Assembly: GCA_022419385.1 (NCBI GenBank) | Contig: JAJUBI010000006.1 | Location: 2,852,001 to 2,916,000, forward strand | Length of the DNA stretch: 64,000 nt | DNA from: Paraconiothyrium sp. Pb-2020 | Lineage: Eukaryota; Ascomycota; Dothideomycetes; Pleosporales; Didymosphaeriaceae | Direction: 5' to 3' | In this document: piece after piece, positions 62,618-64,000 of the stretch | Numbering within the stretch: position 1 is the stretch's first letter | How the letters are laid out: every line of letters starts with the position of its first letter | Made by a program: the position numbers and the translations under genes | The notes under the pieces: model-generated | Told to the model about the DNA's origin: nothing | Seen by the model: only the letters and a program-made list of their open reading frames with translations | Databases searched by the model: none

Positions 62618-64000
62618 ATGGCTCTTGATCGGCTGAAGCAGGCTGCAAGCCATGTTACTGGCATTGGCCGCGCGCCGCACCCTTTGGATCCGCTCGGCGA
62701 GACTGAGATCGAGAGTGCTGTGGCAATTATCCGGAAGGAGCACAGCCATGTCGCCTTCAATGCTATCACGCTGTGGGAGCCGCCTAAAGCAGTCATGTTG
62801 AAGTGGGTCAAGGATCCTGAGCACACACCTCGCCCGAACAGAGTCGCGGATATTGTGTGCATTGGCAAGGGCAGCAAAGTGTTTGATGGTCTCGTGGACT
62901 TGACCGACGGCAAAATCATTAGGTGGGAGGAGACCCCCGATGTTCAGCCCTTGGTAAGCATATCTGAAAGACACATTAGAGCAAAGACTGATTAAAAGCA
63001 GATTACCATGGAAGATCTCCAGATCGTCGAGACGGTTGTTCGCAAGGATCCGAAGGTCATTGAGCAATGCGGAATTATAGGAATTCCTCCACAGGATATG
63101 CACAAGGTTTACTGCGACCGTGAGCGCTTCCGAATGTATATGCAGACTCAGATCACTGACTTTGACCAGCCTGGACCATTGGCTTCGACGAGCGATTTGG
63201 ATCCAAAGTGCGTCTACAGCAAGCCCTGATGTACTACCGCCCGCACCCAGACGACAGCCAGTACACCTATCCTCTCGACTTTACGCCCATCTACAACTCC
63301 GACACGCAAGAAATCATCCACATCGATATCCCGCCTGTCCGACGGCCGGTAAACAAGGCCCCTCCGAACAACTACCACGCCGCCTCAATCGAGAAGGAGG
63401 GTGGTTTCCGCACGGATTTGAAGCCCATCAACATTACACAGCCGGAAGGTGTTTCATTCACCTTGGATGGAAGGGTGATCAGCTGGCAGAATTGGAAGCT
63501 GCACGTCGGCTTCAACTACCGCGAGGGTCTCGTCCTCTCAAACATCACTTTCAACGACAAGGGCACCGAGCGAGATACCTTCTGGCGGTTGTCACTTGCT
63601 GAGATGGTAGTGCCCTACGGAAATCCCGAGCATCCTCACCAGCGAAAACACGCTTTCGACTTGGGCGAGTATGGCGGTGGTTACATGACCAATTCGCTCA
63701 GCCTGGGCTGCGACTGTAAGGGCGCAATCCACTACATGGACGCAGCTTTCGTGAACAAGGCAGGTGCAGCCACTACCATCAAAAATGCCGTATGCATCCA
63801 CGAAGAAGACGCAGGTATCCTCTTTAAGCACACCGACTTCCGCGACGAGAGCGTTACGGTAACTCGTGCTCGCAAACTAGTCATCTCCCACATTTTCACC
63901 GCGGCTAACTACGAGTACTGCGTCTACTGGATTCTGCACCAGGACGGCACTATCCAACTCGAGATCAAACTCACAGGTATCTTGAATACGTTCCCTTGCA
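62618..64000 (+). CDS. copper amine oxidase (5' part, runs off the window)
   Basis: Three exons visible: 62618-62953, 63002-63119 and 63170-64000, the last open at the window end. Introns are GTAAGC..GCAG (phase 0) and GTGAGC..CCAG (phase 1); the second restores YCDPWTIGFDERFGSKVRLQQ. The enzyme oxidises primary amines to aldehydes with release of ammonia and hydrogen peroxide, using copper and a topaquinone made from its own Tyr. The catalytic Asp lies in HAFDLGEYGGGYMTNSL, and the cofactor Tyr in ANYEY matches the NYD/E consensus. The copper-ligand His pair and the C-terminus are beyond the edge. No signal peptide is seen, so the protein is probably cytosolic or peroxisomal. Confidence 0.95.

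Overview
The window is nuclear DNA of a filamentous ascomycete (Pezizomycotina). Coding genes have short introns, mostly 45-75 bases, with GT..AG ends and CTAAC/CTAAT-type branch sites. Several products are ascomycete-specific or ascomycete-typical: Ste12, Cut12, a DUF3669 protein, a GH6 cellulase and a fungal-style ankyrin-CorA fusion. A Dothideomycete is my best guess from overall gene style; this is inference. I see no tRNA, rRNA, CRISPR array or intact transposon.

Layout. At 0-8 kb are a truncated 3' gene end, an ankyrin/CorA-like membrane protein (-), a membrane-anchored aspartic-protease-like protein (+) and a UPF0303 protein (-). At 9-18 kb are an unrecognised coiled-coil membrane protein, a DUF1308 protein and a Zn-cluster-like regulator with only half of its metal motif, then a gene-poor stretch with one orphan exon. 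At 17.9-28.8 kb lies a dense housekeeping block: GCN2, cut12, peptidyl-tRNA hydrolase and RAD14/XPA. At 29.3-33 kb a sugar transporter and a secreted GH6 cellobiohydrolase converge, a plausible cellulose-use pair. After a 2.3 kb gap come FAF1 and HIS6 (divergent, sharing 196 bases) and CRD1. A 5 kb gene-poor stretch whose last 1.2 kb is strongly GC-rich leads to STE12 (44.2-46.5 kb). At 49-60.6 kb follow a DUF3669 protein, a flavin oxidoreductase, MTO1, RIM1, a WDR70 homologue, an atypical SDR and a PAP2 lipid phosphatase. The right edge holds the 5' part of a copper amine oxidase.

Functional links. Amino-acid control is represented by GCN2 and HIS6, mitochondrial maintenance by PTH, CRD1, MTO1 and RIM1, plant polymer use by the GH6 enzyme and the sugar transporter, and pheromone/invasive-growth transcription by STE12. 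Gene models given as several exons were built by hand from splice signals and reading-frame continuity; every multi-exon model closes in frame.

I did not find a convincing undescribed multi-gene system. The most concrete oddities are: HIS6 needs a GT..GG intron to keep its frame; STE12 has an 84-base symmetric exon whose omission would fuse two zinc fingers into one complete finger; a Zn-cluster regulator lacks half of its metal-binding site; and a BBE-type oxidase has Tyr in place of the FAD-linking His.
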